Positions 9,040 to 18,379 of a DNA stretch of 64,000 nucleotides are shown in pieces. Source of the stretch: G025836975 sp048751585 (GTDB lineage: Bacteria; Pseudomonadota; Gammaproteobacteria; Burkholderiales; Burkholderiaceae_B); NCBI RefSeq assembly GCF_048751585.1, contig NZ_JAZHOB010000010.1, positions 62,001 through 126,000 on the forward strand. The letters run 5' to 3'. How positions within the stretch are numbered: position 1 is the first letter of the stretch; each line of letters opens with the position of its first letter. The translations under genes and the position numbers were made by a program. The notes under the pieces were generated by a model, which was given only the letters and a program-made list of their open reading frames with translations, was not told the origin of the DNA and ran no database searches.

Positions 9040-9405
9040 ATGTCCGCACGTTTCAACGTACTTAGCCTTTTAGCGCCGGCAATGCTAGCCGGTGCTCTTG
9101 CCTTGCCCGCGTATGCGCAATATTCGGGACCCTCGACCATTAAAGAGGGGACGGTCGCAGGGATACTCGCGAATCCTGTGGATGATCAGGCCGTGCAGTT
9201 GCAGGGCCATTTGCTGCGGCGAACCGCCAACGACAAATACATCTTTTCGGACGGCACAGGCGAGATTGTCGCGGAGATCAAGGATAAGCGCTTTCCCGCC
9301 CAACCCGTGGATGAAAAAACAAAAGTCGAACTTGTTGGCGAGGTGGATACCGGCTTGACCCGGCCGCCCGAAATCGAAGTGGATTCCATGCGGGTGGTCC
9401 AGTAG
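9040..9405 (+). CDS. YgiW/YdeI-type OB-fold (BOF) periplasmic stress protein
   Basis: A 121-residue exported protein: signal peptide about residues 1-26 ending AYAQ, then a bacterial OB fold (VQLQGHLLRRTANDKYIFSD, then GEIVAEI and KVELVGEVD). This is the NirD/YgiW/YdeI family of periplasmic proteins linked to peroxide, metal and antimicrobial-peptide tolerance. ATG 9040 is preceded by GGAG. Lies close to the lipoprotein and manganese catalase, consistent with a stress-response neighbourhood. Confidence 0.85.
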   Translation: MSARFNVLSLLAPAMLAGALALPAYAQYSGPSTIKEGTVAGILANPVDDQAVQLQGHLLRRTANDKYIFSDGTGEIVAEIKDKRFPAQPVDEKTKVELVGEVDTGLTRPPEIEVDSMRVVQ

Positions 9406-9482
9406 CACGATGCGGCTTTGCATGGCCTAAACTTAATTTGCAGCCAAGCTGGATTTTTTCGGGACGTGTACCGGGTATTTTC

Positions 9483-9599
9483 CTATTGGCGGTTTCTATG
9501 CTGCATAAGCTTACGCTCTCGCCATTGCAGGCAAGCGGAAATGCCGATTACGAGGGTGCCAAGTGCGCACAGAAGCAGGGGGATGCTGCCTGGGCTCAT
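9483..9599 (-). CDS. possible single-pass membrane peptide, 38 aa
   Basis: ATG at 9599 with GGAG seven bases upstream; the peptide has one hydrophobic helix (IPLLLCALGTLVIGISACL) followed by a basic tail (RERKLMQHRNRQ), the topology of a small inner-membrane protein. An overlapping 66-codon frame on the other strand is a competing reading. Confidence 0.3.
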   Translation of the reverse strand: MSPGSIPLLLCALGTLVIGISACLQWRERKLMQHRNRQ

Positions 9600-9708
9600 A
9601 CATGCTCCATCCAAGGTAGGGTTGCTGTTAAGGTTTGAGACCTTTGGTAGCAAGAAATGTTCCCGCCAGCCTGGATAAACTCCTTGACCGCCTGCTTTCC
9701 GCACGATT

Positions 9709-9728
9709 AATATGATTACCATCATATT
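9709..9728. promoter_or_regulatory. palindromic operator, probably of the TetR regulator
   Basis: Inverted repeat ATATGAT-TACC-ATCATAT, 15 bases before the tetR-type GTG start. The same 18-bp dyad, 15 of 18 positions identical, recurs before the short-chain dehydrogenase gene at 10407, so both genes are probably controlled by the TetR protein. Confidence 0.75.
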
Positions 9729-9742
9729 TTAAATCAGTCGCC

Positions 9743-10360
9743 GTGGAAGCCAAATACAGCCGTAAAGAAGCCACCCATAAACGTATTGTCGAAGTGGCCG
9801 CCCGGGCCATACGGCGGGGCGGCTATGGTGGCGTCGGCGTGGCCGACATCATGAAAGAGGCCGGCCTGACGCATGGCGGCTTCTATGCGCACTTCCCGTC
9901 GCGCGATGCCATGCTGGCCGAGGCGGTTGAATATGCCGGGGAACAGGTTTTGCAGCTATATGCGGAGCGAACCCGGGAATTGCGCAAGAAAGGTGCAAGC
10001 CCGTTTCGCGCTTTGGTCGAGAGCTATTTGTCCGAACGGCATCTCGACGCCCTGGAAAATGGCTGTCCGATCGCGGCCCTGGCGTCCGACATGCCGCGGC
10101 AGGCGCCGCAGGTCCAGGCCGCTTCGCGGGAACGCGTGCACATCATGTTCAATGTGGTCAGGCGGGTATTGCCAGATCATGTCGACCCTGATCAGTCCGC
10201 GGTGATTGCCAGCACCCTGGTGGGGACTTTGTCTCTGGCCCGCGCTTTGGGCGGCGGGCCGGAAAGCAAAGCACTGCTGGCTGGCAGTCGCGATGCCTTG
10301 TTGGCGCGATACGACAAATCCGACGACTCAATCGCTGGGGACAGCGGATCGGGCAATTAA
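9743..10360 (+). CDS. TetR/AcrR family transcriptional regulator
   Basis: A 205-residue repressor. The helix-turn-helix is at about residues 10-55 (VGVADIMKEAGLTHGGFYAH); the rest is the helical ligand-binding and dimerisation domain, including the ENGCPIAAL segment typical of the NemR/YxaF-like group. The start is GTG at 9743. It is followed by a short-chain dehydrogenase, and both genes have near-identical palindromes in front, pointing to autoregulation plus control of the dehydrogenase. Confidence 0.9.
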   Translation: MEAKYSRKEATHKRIVEVAARAIRRGGYGGVGVADIMKEAGLTHGGFYAHFPSRDAMLAEAVEYAGEQVLQLYAERTRELRKKGASPFRALVESYLSERHLDALENGCPIAALASDMPRQAPQVQAASRERVHIMFNVVRRVLPDHVDPDQSAVIASTLVGTLSLARALGGGPESKALLAGSRDALLARYDKSDDSIAGDSGSGN

Positions 10361-10406
10361 AAAGGCGGTTCGTTGACGCGGTGCCAAGGATTTCCTTCAC
10401 CCTTGA

Positions 10407-10424
10407 ATATGATGATCGTCATAT
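10407..10424. promoter_or_regulatory. second copy of the TetR-type palindrome
   Basis: ATATGATGATCGTCATAT, 63-80 bases upstream of the dehydrogenase ATG; shares 15 of 18 bases with the dyad before the TetR gene. Confidence 0.75.
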
Positions 10425-10486
10425 ACAAGGGCGATTTTCAGATTACCCGCGCCTATCCGGCGTATTGTGTTCAAGGAGAAATCATC

Positions 10487-11203
10487 ATGGATATCAAAAA
10501 TTCCGTAGTACTGATCACGGGCGCCAACCGAGGCCTGGGCCTGGCTTTTGCCAAGGAAGCGCTGGCTCGGGGAGCCCGCCGGGTCTATGCGGCCGCGCGC
10601 GACCCGTCCACGGTAACGCAGCAAGGCGTTGTCCCTTTACGCCTGGATGTGACCGACGCGGCCCAGGTCAGCGCCGCCGCCGATCTTTGCGGCGACGTAA
10701 GCCTGCTCATCAACAATGCCGGCATAGCCAGCCTGGGCGGATTTCTGGCGGAAGACAGCATCGAGTCGACACGCCGACATATGGAAACCAATTTTTTCGG
10801 CATGCTGGCAATGGCCCGGGCTTTTGCTCCCATTCTGGCCCGCAATGGCGGCGGGGCGATGCTGAATGTATTGTCGGCCTCTAGCTGGACAAACCTGCCC
10901 AGTCTTGCTACGTATGGCGCTTCCAAGTCGGCGGCCTGGTCGTTGACCAATGGCTTGCGCCATGAGCTGCACGAGCAGGGCACTCAGGTGCTGGGCCTGC
11001 ATGTGTCGTTCGTGGATACCGACCTGACGCGTGGCTTGGACGTGCCCAAGGTAGCGCCCGCGGCTGTCGCCAGCCTGGCGCTGGACGGTATTGCCGCGGG
11101 TGCGCAGGAAATATTGGCGGACGATCGCACGCGGCAGGTGAAGCGCGGCCTTTCGGCGGAGCCGGCCATTTATCTAAGCTATCCACACAGGGCGGTTGCC
11201 TAG
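10487..11203 (+). CDS. short-chain dehydrogenase/reductase
   Basis: Classical SDR of 238 residues. The Rossmann cofactor motif TGANRGLG is at about residues 12-19, NNAG near 78, the catalytic Ser in the SASSW segment near residue 130 and YGASK near residue 144. AAGGAG precedes ATG 10487. Lies downstream of the TetR gene with a shared operator sequence, so induction by a small electrophile or alcohol substrate is plausible, but the substrate is not evident. Its stop overlaps the convergent nucleotidase gene by four bases. Confidence 0.9.
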   Translation: MDIKNSVVLITGANRGLGLAFAKEALARGARRVYAAARDPSTVTQQGVVPLRLDVTDAAQVSAAADLCGDVSLLINNAGIASLGGFLAEDSIESTRRHMETNFFGMLAMARAFAPILARNGGGAMLNVLSASSWTNLPSLATYGASKSAAWSLTNGLRHELHEQGTQVLGLHVSFVDTDLTRGLDVPKVAPAAVASLALDGIAAGAQEILADDRTRQVKRGLSAEPAIYLSYPHRAVA

Positions 11204-13146
11204 CGTCTGCCGATAAAGGCCTGTGTGCTGTAGTGCTCTGTCGGCAGTCGCTTTAACTGTTTTCCCATTGCCGTGAAATGCTGCAAATACTCCAGCAGCG
11301 CTTCCGCCTGGTCCAGCTCCACATCCAGGCGATGTTCGTGTTTGATGCGCTTGAAGGCGGTGTAATGATCCTGTCCGTCGGCAAGGAAATTGGTCGTGGC
11401 GACGTTATAGATCTTGTTCATGTCGAAAGGGATATAGCGGCCGTGGGCTGTTCTGACTTCCATGTTCAGGAAGCGCTGGCCTTTGGGACGGCGCGCATCC
11501 AACGTCCAACGCAAGCCCGCAGCATAGGGATAGGCGCCTGTCGCGGGCCTGAGGCTAAGGACGGCGGCCATTGCGTCCTCCAGCGCCGCCTTGATTTGCG
11601 CACCGGTGGCCCTTAGCAACACCAGCGTGTTGCTGAACGGCATTATCGAGTACACGTCCTTGACTGTGATCGGGCCTTCAGGCACGTCTATACGCACGCC
11701 GCCGCCGTTCTGTATGGAAAGATCGGCATCGAAGAAGGCTTTCCCTTGCCGCAGGAGAGATTCGGCGACGATTTGCTGAATATCCCCGCCATGCGAGGCA
11801 GTGTGCGCATCATCATTGCATTGAGCCCCCTGGGGCGATTGGCTATTGCCGTATTCAGTCCCCGGTATGCGGCGCGAGCATAGAACGGATGCGGAAGTGG
11901 CGACAATCGAAGAGCCGAAAGCGTCTTTCGCCGCCTTGTGGGGCGCCAGCACGGCTGCGGCGGCATCGTCGGGCCTGGTCGGGCGAAACACGCCGGCACG
12001 GCCGATGTCGGTCCGGATCGCGTCATATTCGGCCTCGGTCAGGGGTAGTGTCTTGGGATCGTTGCGTGACAGGGTATTGCCCAGCAAAATATGGGGCATG
12101 CCGGAGCAGCGGGCAAGGTCTCCGGCTTCGTCGAATTCCAGCCGAAGTTCGCCTACAACATGGGAATAGTGCCCCGCCTGGGCGATACAGACGGGTTTGC
12201 CGTCCGCGCTCTTGCCCAGGGTGGGGTAGGGGCCTTCGGGAGTCAGGCCGTAGCGTGCCAGGCTTGCAGGTCCCAGCAAGGAATGCGAGTCTCCGCCCAC
12301 GATCGCATCGACGCCGCTCAGGCGGCTGGCCAGCCGCAGGTCGGCCTGGTAGCCCTGATGGGTTTGGAGTACGATTTTATTGATGCCTTGCGCAATCAAC
12401 TTGTCGATTTCCGCTTGGGCCGTGATCGCTTCGTCCAGGAACTCGGTGTCGGCGTCCGGGCGCGACGAGCGCTTGGTTTTATCGGCAATGGTAATGCCGA
12501 TAAAGCCTATCTTCCGTCCCTCGCGTTCGACTATGGCCGATGGCGCAACATAGGCTGGCGCGATGGCCGGATTCAATGGGGAATTTGCGCCGAACCGGAC
12601 GTTGGCGCCAAGGACGGCGGTACGGCAATCTCCGGCGCTCAGGAAGTCCAGAAATTTTTTCAGGCCGGCATCCCCGGCGTCGAACTCATGGTTGCCCAAG
12701 GTAAGCGTGTCGAAGCAAACGGTGTTCATCATGTCGGCGTCCGCTTTGCCGCCCGTCAATGAAAAATAGAGATCGCCGGTCAGGGCATCGCCCGCGTGTA
12801 TCTTGATGGCATTGGGCTTGCTGAGACCCAGTTCTCGCATTGCCGCCGACACACGTGCGAATCCGCCTAAGGGAACACGGATTTTTTCCCGTGTATCGGC
12901 TGCGGTTTTCAAGGACAGGGTAATGGATTCTTCATCCAGATGGGAATGATGGTCGTTGATGTGCAGCAGGGTGATCGACAGGTTTTTCCGGTCATGGGAC
13001 TGCGTTATCGGATCGGGCTGCGCATGGCCGCAGGCCGCAAGCATGGCAGTGACGGACAATGTCCCAGCCATGTATGCGGATCGGTATTTTCCGGGCCTTG
13101 TCAGGTGGCGGAAACATGAATGAGGCAGGTGCATGAAGGCAGCCAT
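11200..13146 (-). CDS. 5'-nucleotidase / metallophosphatase lipoprotein
   Basis: A 648-residue UshA-like enzyme. It starts with a long type II signal region and lipobox LAAC at Cys39. The N-terminal metallophosphoesterase domain has LLHINDHHSHL, GNHEFDAG and the GGDSHS motif; the C-terminal 5'-nucleotidase substrate domain spans about residues 430-630 (NGGGVRIDVPEGPITVKDVY). It likely hydrolyses nucleotides outside the cytoplasm to salvage nucleosides and phosphate. The region around residues 385-450 between the domains is longer than in UshA and contains two Cys. Confidence 0.9.
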   Translation of the reverse strand: MAAFMHLPHSCFRHLTRPGKYRSAYMAGTLSVTAMLAACGHAQPDPITQSHDRKNLSITLLHINDHHSHLDEESITLSLKTAADTREKIRVPLGGFARVSAAMRELGLSKPNAIKIHAGDALTGDLYFSLTGGKADADMMNTVCFDTLTLGNHEFDAGDAGLKKFLDFLSAGDCRTAVLGANVRFGANSPLNPAIAPAYVAPSAIVEREGRKIGFIGITIADKTKRSSRPDADTEFLDEAITAQAEIDKLIAQGINKIVLQTHQGYQADLRLASRLSGVDAIVGGDSHSLLGPASLARYGLTPEGPYPTLGKSADGKPVCIAQAGHYSHVVGELRLEFDEAGDLARCSGMPHILLGNTLSRNDPKTLPLTEAEYDAIRTDIGRAGVFRPTRPDDAAAAVLAPHKAAKDAFGSSIVATSASVLCSRRIPGTEYGNSQSPQGAQCNDDAHTASHGGDIQQIVAESLLRQGKAFFDADLSIQNGGGVRIDVPEGPITVKDVYSIMPFSNTLVLLRATGAQIKAALEDAMAAVLSLRPATGAYPYAAGLRWTLDARRPKGQRFLNMEVRTAHGRYIPFDMNKIYNVATTNFLADGQDHYTAFKRIKHEHRLDVELDQAEALLEYLQHFTAMGKQLKRLPTEHYSTQAFIGRR

Positions 13147-13265
13147 ATCTTCTTAATGGATATCAAGGGTGGACGAGGCTCGATATGATATCTTGCTGAC
13201 GCAACATCGTTATTTCCGCAACTGGCGCTCATCTGCGGCGCGTTGCGGGCACCAAGGAATTTATC

Positions 13266-16115
13266 ATGCAACACATGGAAAGCACTGCCATCGCCCTGGC
13301 GGAACCACAAGCCATTTCCACCGAGGTTCTTCTCGAAAAATACGCCAAGGGAAACGAAGCCGGTATTACCGAGGTTCGCGCGCGGGTGGCCACCGCTCTT
13401 GCGCAGGTCGAAGAGCCCAAGCAGCGCAAAAAATACGCAGAGGAATTTTTATGGGCCATGCAGCATGGCTTCATTCCGGCGGGGCGGGTAAACAGCGCCG
13501 CCGGCACCGAGTTGCAAAGCACGTTGATCAATTGCTTTGTTCAACCCGTGGGCGACTCCATTACCGAGGATGTCGACGGCAAACCGGGCATCTACACGGC
13601 GTTGGCGCAAGCCGCGGAGACCATGCGGCGCGGGGGCGGGGTGGGGTATAACTTTTCCGCCATCCGCCCCCGGGGGGCACGGGTCAAGGGAACCGGCAGC
13701 AGCGCCTCGGGACCCATCTCGTACATGCGAGTGTTCGACCGTTCATGCGAGACCGTTGAATCGGCGGGCGCCCGGCGCGGCGCGCAGATGGCGGTCCTTA
13801 ACGTCACCCATCCCGATGTCATGGAATTCATCACGGCCAAGCAGGAGCGCGGCCAGTTGAACAACTTCAACGTTTCCGTCGGCGTCAGCGACGAGTTCAT
13901 GAGGGCGGTCGAATCCGACGGCCCCTTTGAGCTGGCGCATACCGCGGAGCCCAGCCTCGAACTGAAGGACAAGGGCGCTTATCTGCGCGGGGACGGCTTG
14001 TGGGTATACAGAACGGTGCAGGCACGCGAAGTCTGGGATCTGATCATGCAAAGCACCTACGCGGCGGCCGAGCCTGGCGTGCTGTATCTGGACCGCATCA
14101 ACGCCGAGAACAACCTGGCATACTGCGAAACCATCGAAGCCACCAACCCTTGCGGCGAACAGCCCCTGCCCGATTATGGCTGCTGCTGCCTGGGCAGCCT
14201 GAACTTGACCGCGTATGTCACTTCGCCATTCACCGACAAGGCGGGGTTCGATTTCCCGAAAATGAAGAAGGCGGCCCGCCTGGCCGTGCGCATGCTGGAC
14301 AATGTGCTGATTGCCACCAAGTGGCCTCTGGAAGAACAGCAGCTCGAAGCCGACGCCAAGCGCCGCCTGGGCCTGGGGTTTACGGGCTTGGGCGATACGC
14401 TGATCATGATGGGCCTGCGCTACGATTCCGAACAGGGCCGGCGGATGGCGGCCGATATGGCCCGCGAAATGCGCGATGCGGCTTACGAGGCATCGATTGA
14501 ACTGGCCCGAGAGCGCGGCGCCTTCCCCTTGCTGGACGCCGAACAGTATCTGCAAGGCGGTTTCGCCGCGCGCCTGCCCGATGCTCTGAAGAAAGCCATT
14601 CGCGAGCATGGCATACGCAACTCGCACCTGACATCGATTGCCCCTACCGGGACGATATCGCTGGCTTTCGCCGACAATGCCTCCAATGGCATAGAGCCGG
14701 CCTTCTCCTGGTACTACACCCGAAGCAAGCGCATGTCCGATGGAGGCAAGAAAGACTATACGGTGGAAGACCACGCCTATCGGGTGTACCGCGCCATGGG
14801 TGGAAACACCGACAGCCTGCCCGATGCCTTCGTGTCGGCGCTGGATATTTCGGCCATCGACCATATGCTGATGGTGGCGGCTGTGGCGCCGTACGTCGAT
14901 GCGGCAATTTCAAAAACCGTCAATGTTCCGGCCGATTATCCTTACGACGATTTCAAGAATCTGTACTTGCAGGCTTGGCACAAGGGCCTGAAGGGCATCA
15001 CCACATACCGTCCCAACGCCATACTGGGCGCCGTCCTGTCCGTGCCCGCGGACGCCCAGGCCGGCGCGCCCGCGCCCATCACGCTGTCGGAGCAGGATAA
15101 GCGCCTGGTGCTGACCGAGGTGGCCATGTCGCCGCCGCTTGCATCCTTGCGCTGGCCATCGCGGCCCGCCCTGCCGGCCGGGGCGGCGGGTTGGATCAGT
15201 GAAACCATACATACTCCCCAGGGCGAATTCGCCGTCGCGGTGGCGGACCATGACAGCGTCCCGTTCGAAGTCTGGGTGCTGGGTGGGCAGCCGCCGCGGG
15301 GGCTGGATGCCATCGCGAAAACCTTGTCGACCGACATGCGGGCCAACGATCGCGGATGGCTGCGCAAGAAGCTGTCGGTGCTGACGCATGCCTACGGAGA
15401 CGGATTTCAGATGCCCATGCCGCCGGGCGGCAAACAGGTCCAGGTGCCCAGCGCGACCGCGGCACTGGCCAAGCTGGTCGAATGGCGCTACAACGACCTG
15501 GACGCGCTGAGCGCGCGGGAAGGCGATCCTTCGCCCGTGCTGAACGCCTTGTTTGCGCCGCACGAACCGAAAACCGGCACGGACGGCACGCTGGCCTGGG
15601 TGGCCGATGTCCGTAACCCATCCACCGACGACGATTTCGTCCTGATGCTGAAGGAGCTGCAGATGCCCGATGGCAGCCGCCGCCCCTACAGCATGTGGTT
15701 GACCGGTGCGCATCCGCGCGCGCTTGATGGGCTGTGCAAGCTGCTGAGCCTGGACATGCGTGTGGTGGACCCCGCCTGGATAGGCATGAAGCTGCGCAAA
15801 CTGCTGAATTATGCCGAGCCGCGCGGCGATTTTCTGGCCCGGGTCCCCGGCAGCGAAAGGCAGGCCAACTATCCTTCCACCGTGGCCTATGTGGCGCAAC
15901 TGGTCATACATCGTTATGCCATGCTGGGCATCTTGACCGAAGAGGGCATGCCGATCAACGCCATGGGTGTGGTGGCCGACGAGCCGCGGCATAGGACGGC
16001 CATGGCCCCCGCCATGGTGGGCAAGCGCTGCGCCGAATGCGGCAACCATGCCGTCATCAAGAAGGACGGCTGCGAGTTCTGCACGGTGTGCGGGGCGATA
16101 GGGGCCTGCGGCTAA
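13266..16115 (+). CDS. nrdJ: adenosylcobalamin-dependent (class II) ribonucleoside-diphosphate reductase
   Basis: A 949-residue class II RNR. The catalytic barrel (about 40-600) has the first cysteine in NCFVQPVGDS, the radical-site motif NPCGEQPLPDYGCCCLGSLN supplying the thiyl Cys and the second redox Cys, and the PTGTISLAF loop. After the barrel are two copies of a TSCPD-like module (about 650-745 and 785-885), then a terminal zinc ribbon (CAECGN and CEFCTVCGA). It makes deoxynucleotides with or without oxygen if B12 is available. No cobalamin riboswitch is visible in the 119-bp upstream gap. Confidence 0.95.
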   Translation: MQHMESTAIALAEPQAISTEVLLEKYAKGNEAGITEVRARVATALAQVEEPKQRKKYAEEFLWAMQHGFIPAGRVNSAAGTELQSTLINCFVQPVGDSITEDVDGKPGIYTALAQAAETMRRGGGVGYNFSAIRPRGARVKGTGSSASGPISYMRVFDRSCETVESAGARRGAQMAVLNVTHPDVMEFITAKQERGQLNNFNVSVGVSDEFMRAVESDGPFELAHTAEPSLELKDKGAYLRGDGLWVYRTVQAREVWDLIMQSTYAAAEPGVLYLDRINAENNLAYCETIEATNPCGEQPLPDYGCCCLGSLNLTAYVTSPFTDKAGFDFPKMKKAARLAVRMLDNVLIATKWPLEEQQLEADAKRRLGLGFTGLGDTLIMMGLRYDSEQGRRMAADMAREMRDAAYEASIELARERGAFPLLDAEQYLQGGFAARLPDALKKAIREHGIRNSHLTSIAPTGTISLAFADNASNGIEPAFSWYYTRSKRMSDGGKKDYTVEDHAYRVYRAMGGNTDSLPDAFVSALDISAIDHMLMVAAVAPYVDAAISKTVNVPADYPYDDFKNLYLQAWHKGLKGITTYRPNAILGAVLSVPADAQAGAPAPITLSEQDKRLVLTEVAMSPPLASLRWPSRPALPAGAAGWISETIHTPQGEFAVAVADHDSVPFEVWVLGGQPPRGLDAIAKTLSTDMRANDRGWLRKKLSVLTHAYGDGFQMPMPPGGKQVQVPSATAALAKLVEWRYNDLDALSAREGDPSPVLNALFAPHEPKTGTDGTLAWVADVRNPSTDDDFVLMLKELQMPDGSRRPYSMWLTGAHPRALDGLCKLLSLDMRVVDPAWIGMKLRKLLNYAEPRGDFLARVPGSERQANYPSTVAYVAQLVIHRYAMLGILTEEGMPINAMGVVADEPRHRTAMAPAMVGKRCAECGNHAVIKKDGCEFCTVCGAIGACG

Positions 16116-17980
16116 GCCGGCTTGCCATCCGTGTGGCCCGATGCCGGCGCGGCGGCGCCGGCATCGGGCTCGTCCAACATCGACTGGATGTCGGCGGCCA
16201 GCAGCTCGTTCATGCGATCGCTGGTTTCCTTGCTGGCAATCACGAAGCGCTCTTCATCGCTCCAGACCTCCGCCAATGCCTTGAACATTTTTTCGTCATG
16301 GTGGCGGAACAATCGCGCGGCGCGCGTTGCTTGCGGTTTGCGCATGCCCAGCGCCTCCAGCGCCTGGGCGCCCAGGGTAAGTCCGGCTTCGAATGTTTCT
16401 CTTTCCACCGCATGAGCTCCCTTGTCCAGCAGGCGGTAGGCATGCCGCCTGTCGTAGGCGCGCGCCAGTATCTTCAGGTTCGGAAAATGGCGGGCGGCCA
16501 GCTCGACCAGCTTTTCCGCCTGGTCGCGGTCGTCGATGGCGACAATCAGCAGCTTGGCTTCGGCGGCGCCCGAGGCGCGCAACAGATCCAGCCGCGTCGC
16601 GTCGCCGTAATACACCCGGCGCCCGAACCGGCGCACCAGCTCGACCTGTTCGGCGCTGGAATCCAGTGTCGAAGTCTTGAAACCATTGACGATCAACAGG
16701 CGCGCGGCAATCTGGCCGAAACGCCCGAATCCGGCAACGACGACATCGGGACGCTCATCGAAGGATTCGTTTTCAGGCTGTTCGGAGCTTGAGGAAAGGC
16801 TTAGCGAACACCAGCGCTTGTAGGCTAACAGGGTTATCGGCGTCAGAGCCATGGAAAGCGCCACGGCGGCCACGGTCAGGGCAGAGAGTTCGGCGGCGAT
16901 GAGACCCGAGGCCACGGCGATTCCAAGCAATACGAACGCAAATTCGCCGCCCTGGGCCAGCGCGACCGCGGTGAGCGAGGCTGCCCGGCCTTGCATTCCG
17001 AATAGGCGCGCGACGATGTAGACGACCAAGGCCTTGATGACCATGAGGCCGGCCACGAATAGCGCCAATCGCATGGGCTGCTCCCAAACCAGTTGCAGGT
17101 TGATGCCGGCGCCCACGGAAATGAAGAACAGCCCCAGCAGCAGCCCGCGGAATGGCTCTATGTCGCCCTCGAGTTCGCGCCGGAACTCGCTGTCGGCCAG
17201 CACCACGCCTGCCAGGAAGGCGCCCAGCGCCGGCGACAGGCCTACGGCTTCCATCAGCAGGGCGACGGCAATGACCAGGAGCAGCGCCGAGGCGGTGAAT
17301 ATTTCACGCGATCGGGTCTGGGCGATAAAGCGAAAAGCGGGGCGGGTCAGATAGCGGCCCGCGCCGATTATCAACAGCACTGCCGCAAGAACCGCAAGCG
17401 CCTGAATCCAGGCGGGATAGGCATCGAGCAAGCCGTGTCCCGGCATGTCCTGGCCCATGCTTCCCACGGCCAATAAAGGCAAGGCGGCAAAAATGGGAAT
17501 CGTGGCGACATCTTGAAATAGAAGGATGCCGAAGGCGGCGGTGCCCGCGGATGTGTGCTGCAGCCCTTTTTCCTGAAAGGTCTGCAGCACGATAGCCGTG
17601 GACGAAAGCGATAGGCAAAGGCCCAGCGCCAATGCCGGCCGCCAGTCCAGACCCGCCGCCATGCCCGCCGCCGCGAGCGCTGCGCTGGTGGCGATTACCT
17701 GTGCGCCTCCCAGGCCGAAAAACACGCCGCGCATATTCCAGAGCACGGCGGGGCGTACTTCCAGGCCGATCAGAAACAGCATGATGACCACGCCGAATTC
17801 CGCAAAATGCATGATATCGGTTTGGTCGCCCACAAGGTGGAGGACGAAAGGCCCGATCAGCAGGCCGGCGATCAGATAGGCCAGGACCGATCCCAGCCCC
17901 AATCGTTGAGCGATCGGAACCGAAATCACGCCGGCCGTCAGGTAGACGAAGGCCAGCCACAACAAGCTTGTGCTTTCCAT
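16112..17980 (-). CDS. Kef-type monovalent cation:proton antiporter with TrkA-N domain
   Basis: A 622-residue CPA2-family inner-membrane transporter. About 12-13 hydrophobic segments fill residues 5-385, including GLGSVLAYLIAGLLIGPF and the LFLIGLEVRP helix; a cytosolic RCK/TrkA-N NAD-binding domain follows (about 405-530: VVVAGFGRFGQIAARLL), then a C-terminal helical tail. It probably exchanges K+ or Na+ for protons, as KefB/KefC do; no ancillary KefF/KefG gene is adjacent. The 3' end overlaps the convergent RNR gene by four bases. Confidence 0.92.
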   Translation of the reverse strand: MESTSLLWLAFVYLTAGVISVPIAQRLGLGSVLAYLIAGLLIGPFVLHLVGDQTDIMHFAEFGVVIMLFLIGLEVRPAVLWNMRGVFFGLGGAQVIATSAALAAAGMAAGLDWRPALALGLCLSLSSTAIVLQTFQEKGLQHTSAGTAAFGILLFQDVATIPIFAALPLLAVGSMGQDMPGHGLLDAYPAWIQALAVLAAVLLIIGAGRYLTRPAFRFIAQTRSREIFTASALLLVIAVALLMEAVGLSPALGAFLAGVVLADSEFRRELEGDIEPFRGLLLGLFFISVGAGINLQLVWEQPMRLALFVAGLMVIKALVVYIVARLFGMQGRAASLTAVALAQGGEFAFVLLGIAVASGLIAAELSALTVAAVALSMALTPITLLAYKRWCSLSLSSSSEQPENESFDERPDVVVAGFGRFGQIAARLLIVNGFKTSTLDSSAEQVELVRRFGRRVYYGDATRLDLLRASGAAEAKLLIVAIDDRDQAEKLVELAARHFPNLKILARAYDRRHAYRLLDKGAHAVERETFEAGLTLGAQALEALGMRKPQATRAARLFRHHDEKMFKALAEVWSDEERFVIASKETSDRMNELLAADIQSMLDEPDAGAAAPASGHTDGKPA

Positions 17981-18020
17981 ATTGGTGATTCCGTGGCTGG
18001 CGTGGCGCCGTGCTTCCCCG

Positions 18021-18362
18021 TCAGTGCCGGGTAGTCTGATTCGTTTGGTTCAACAGCCTGACCAACTGGGTTTTTAGCCCAGCGGAAAAAATGGGTACGA
18101 ACTGCTGCTTGTCCTGCCCATCGACTATGCACTTGATTTCGATGAACTGATGAGTGAATGCATCGGTCTTGCGGGCGTTTTTCTCGTAGGCTTGCAAGAG
18201 TTTGTTTGCAGCGGCCTGCGCCCGGAAGAGCCGCGCTTCCAGTTGTTCGCCGGTCTGGGCCGAATAGTGATCGACCAGATGCTCGATGTCGTCCAGAAAC
18301 AGGCTGAGCGCAAAGTCTCCGCGGCAGTCGGCGCGTTCGTAGCCCCAAGGGCGTGCTGTCAT
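18021..18362 (-). CDS. hypothetical protein, 113 aa, paralogue of the next upstream gene
   Basis: Soluble, mainly helical protein. The start MTARPWGYERA at 18362 is preferred to the longer frame. The central segment (LEARLFRAQAAANKLLQAYE) aligns with LATQLHEAQKAVDRLLNQYV of the gene immediately upstream on the same strand; the two share order, length and a DAF/GAF-x-x-Q-x-I-x-I/L-K element, so they look like a tandem duplication. Function unknown. Could be transcribed with its paralogue, with a perfect hairpin between them. Confidence 0.7.
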   Translation of the reverse strand: MTARPWGYERADCRGDFALSLFLDDIEHLVDHYSAQTGEQLEARLFRAQAAANKLLQAYEKNARKTDAFTHQFIEIKCIVDGQDKQQFVPIFSAGLKTQLVRLLNQTNQTTRH

Positions 18363-18379
18363 GTCAGCCTCGAAGAATG

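Larger units (their letters stand above)
9406..9742. other. intergenic stretch with one weak small ORF
   Basis: No confident gene. Open frames exist on both strands; the best is the 38-codon frame listed separately. The right end holds the TetR operator. Confidence 0.5.

Noticed and set aside
9438..9638. 66-codon plus-strand frame after the OB-fold protein gene
   Set aside because: No ribosome site and overlaps a slightly better minus-strand membrane peptide.
13147..13265. Possible cobalamin riboswitch before the B12-dependent ribonucleotide reductase
   Set aside because: Only 119 bases and no B12-box-like sequence seen.
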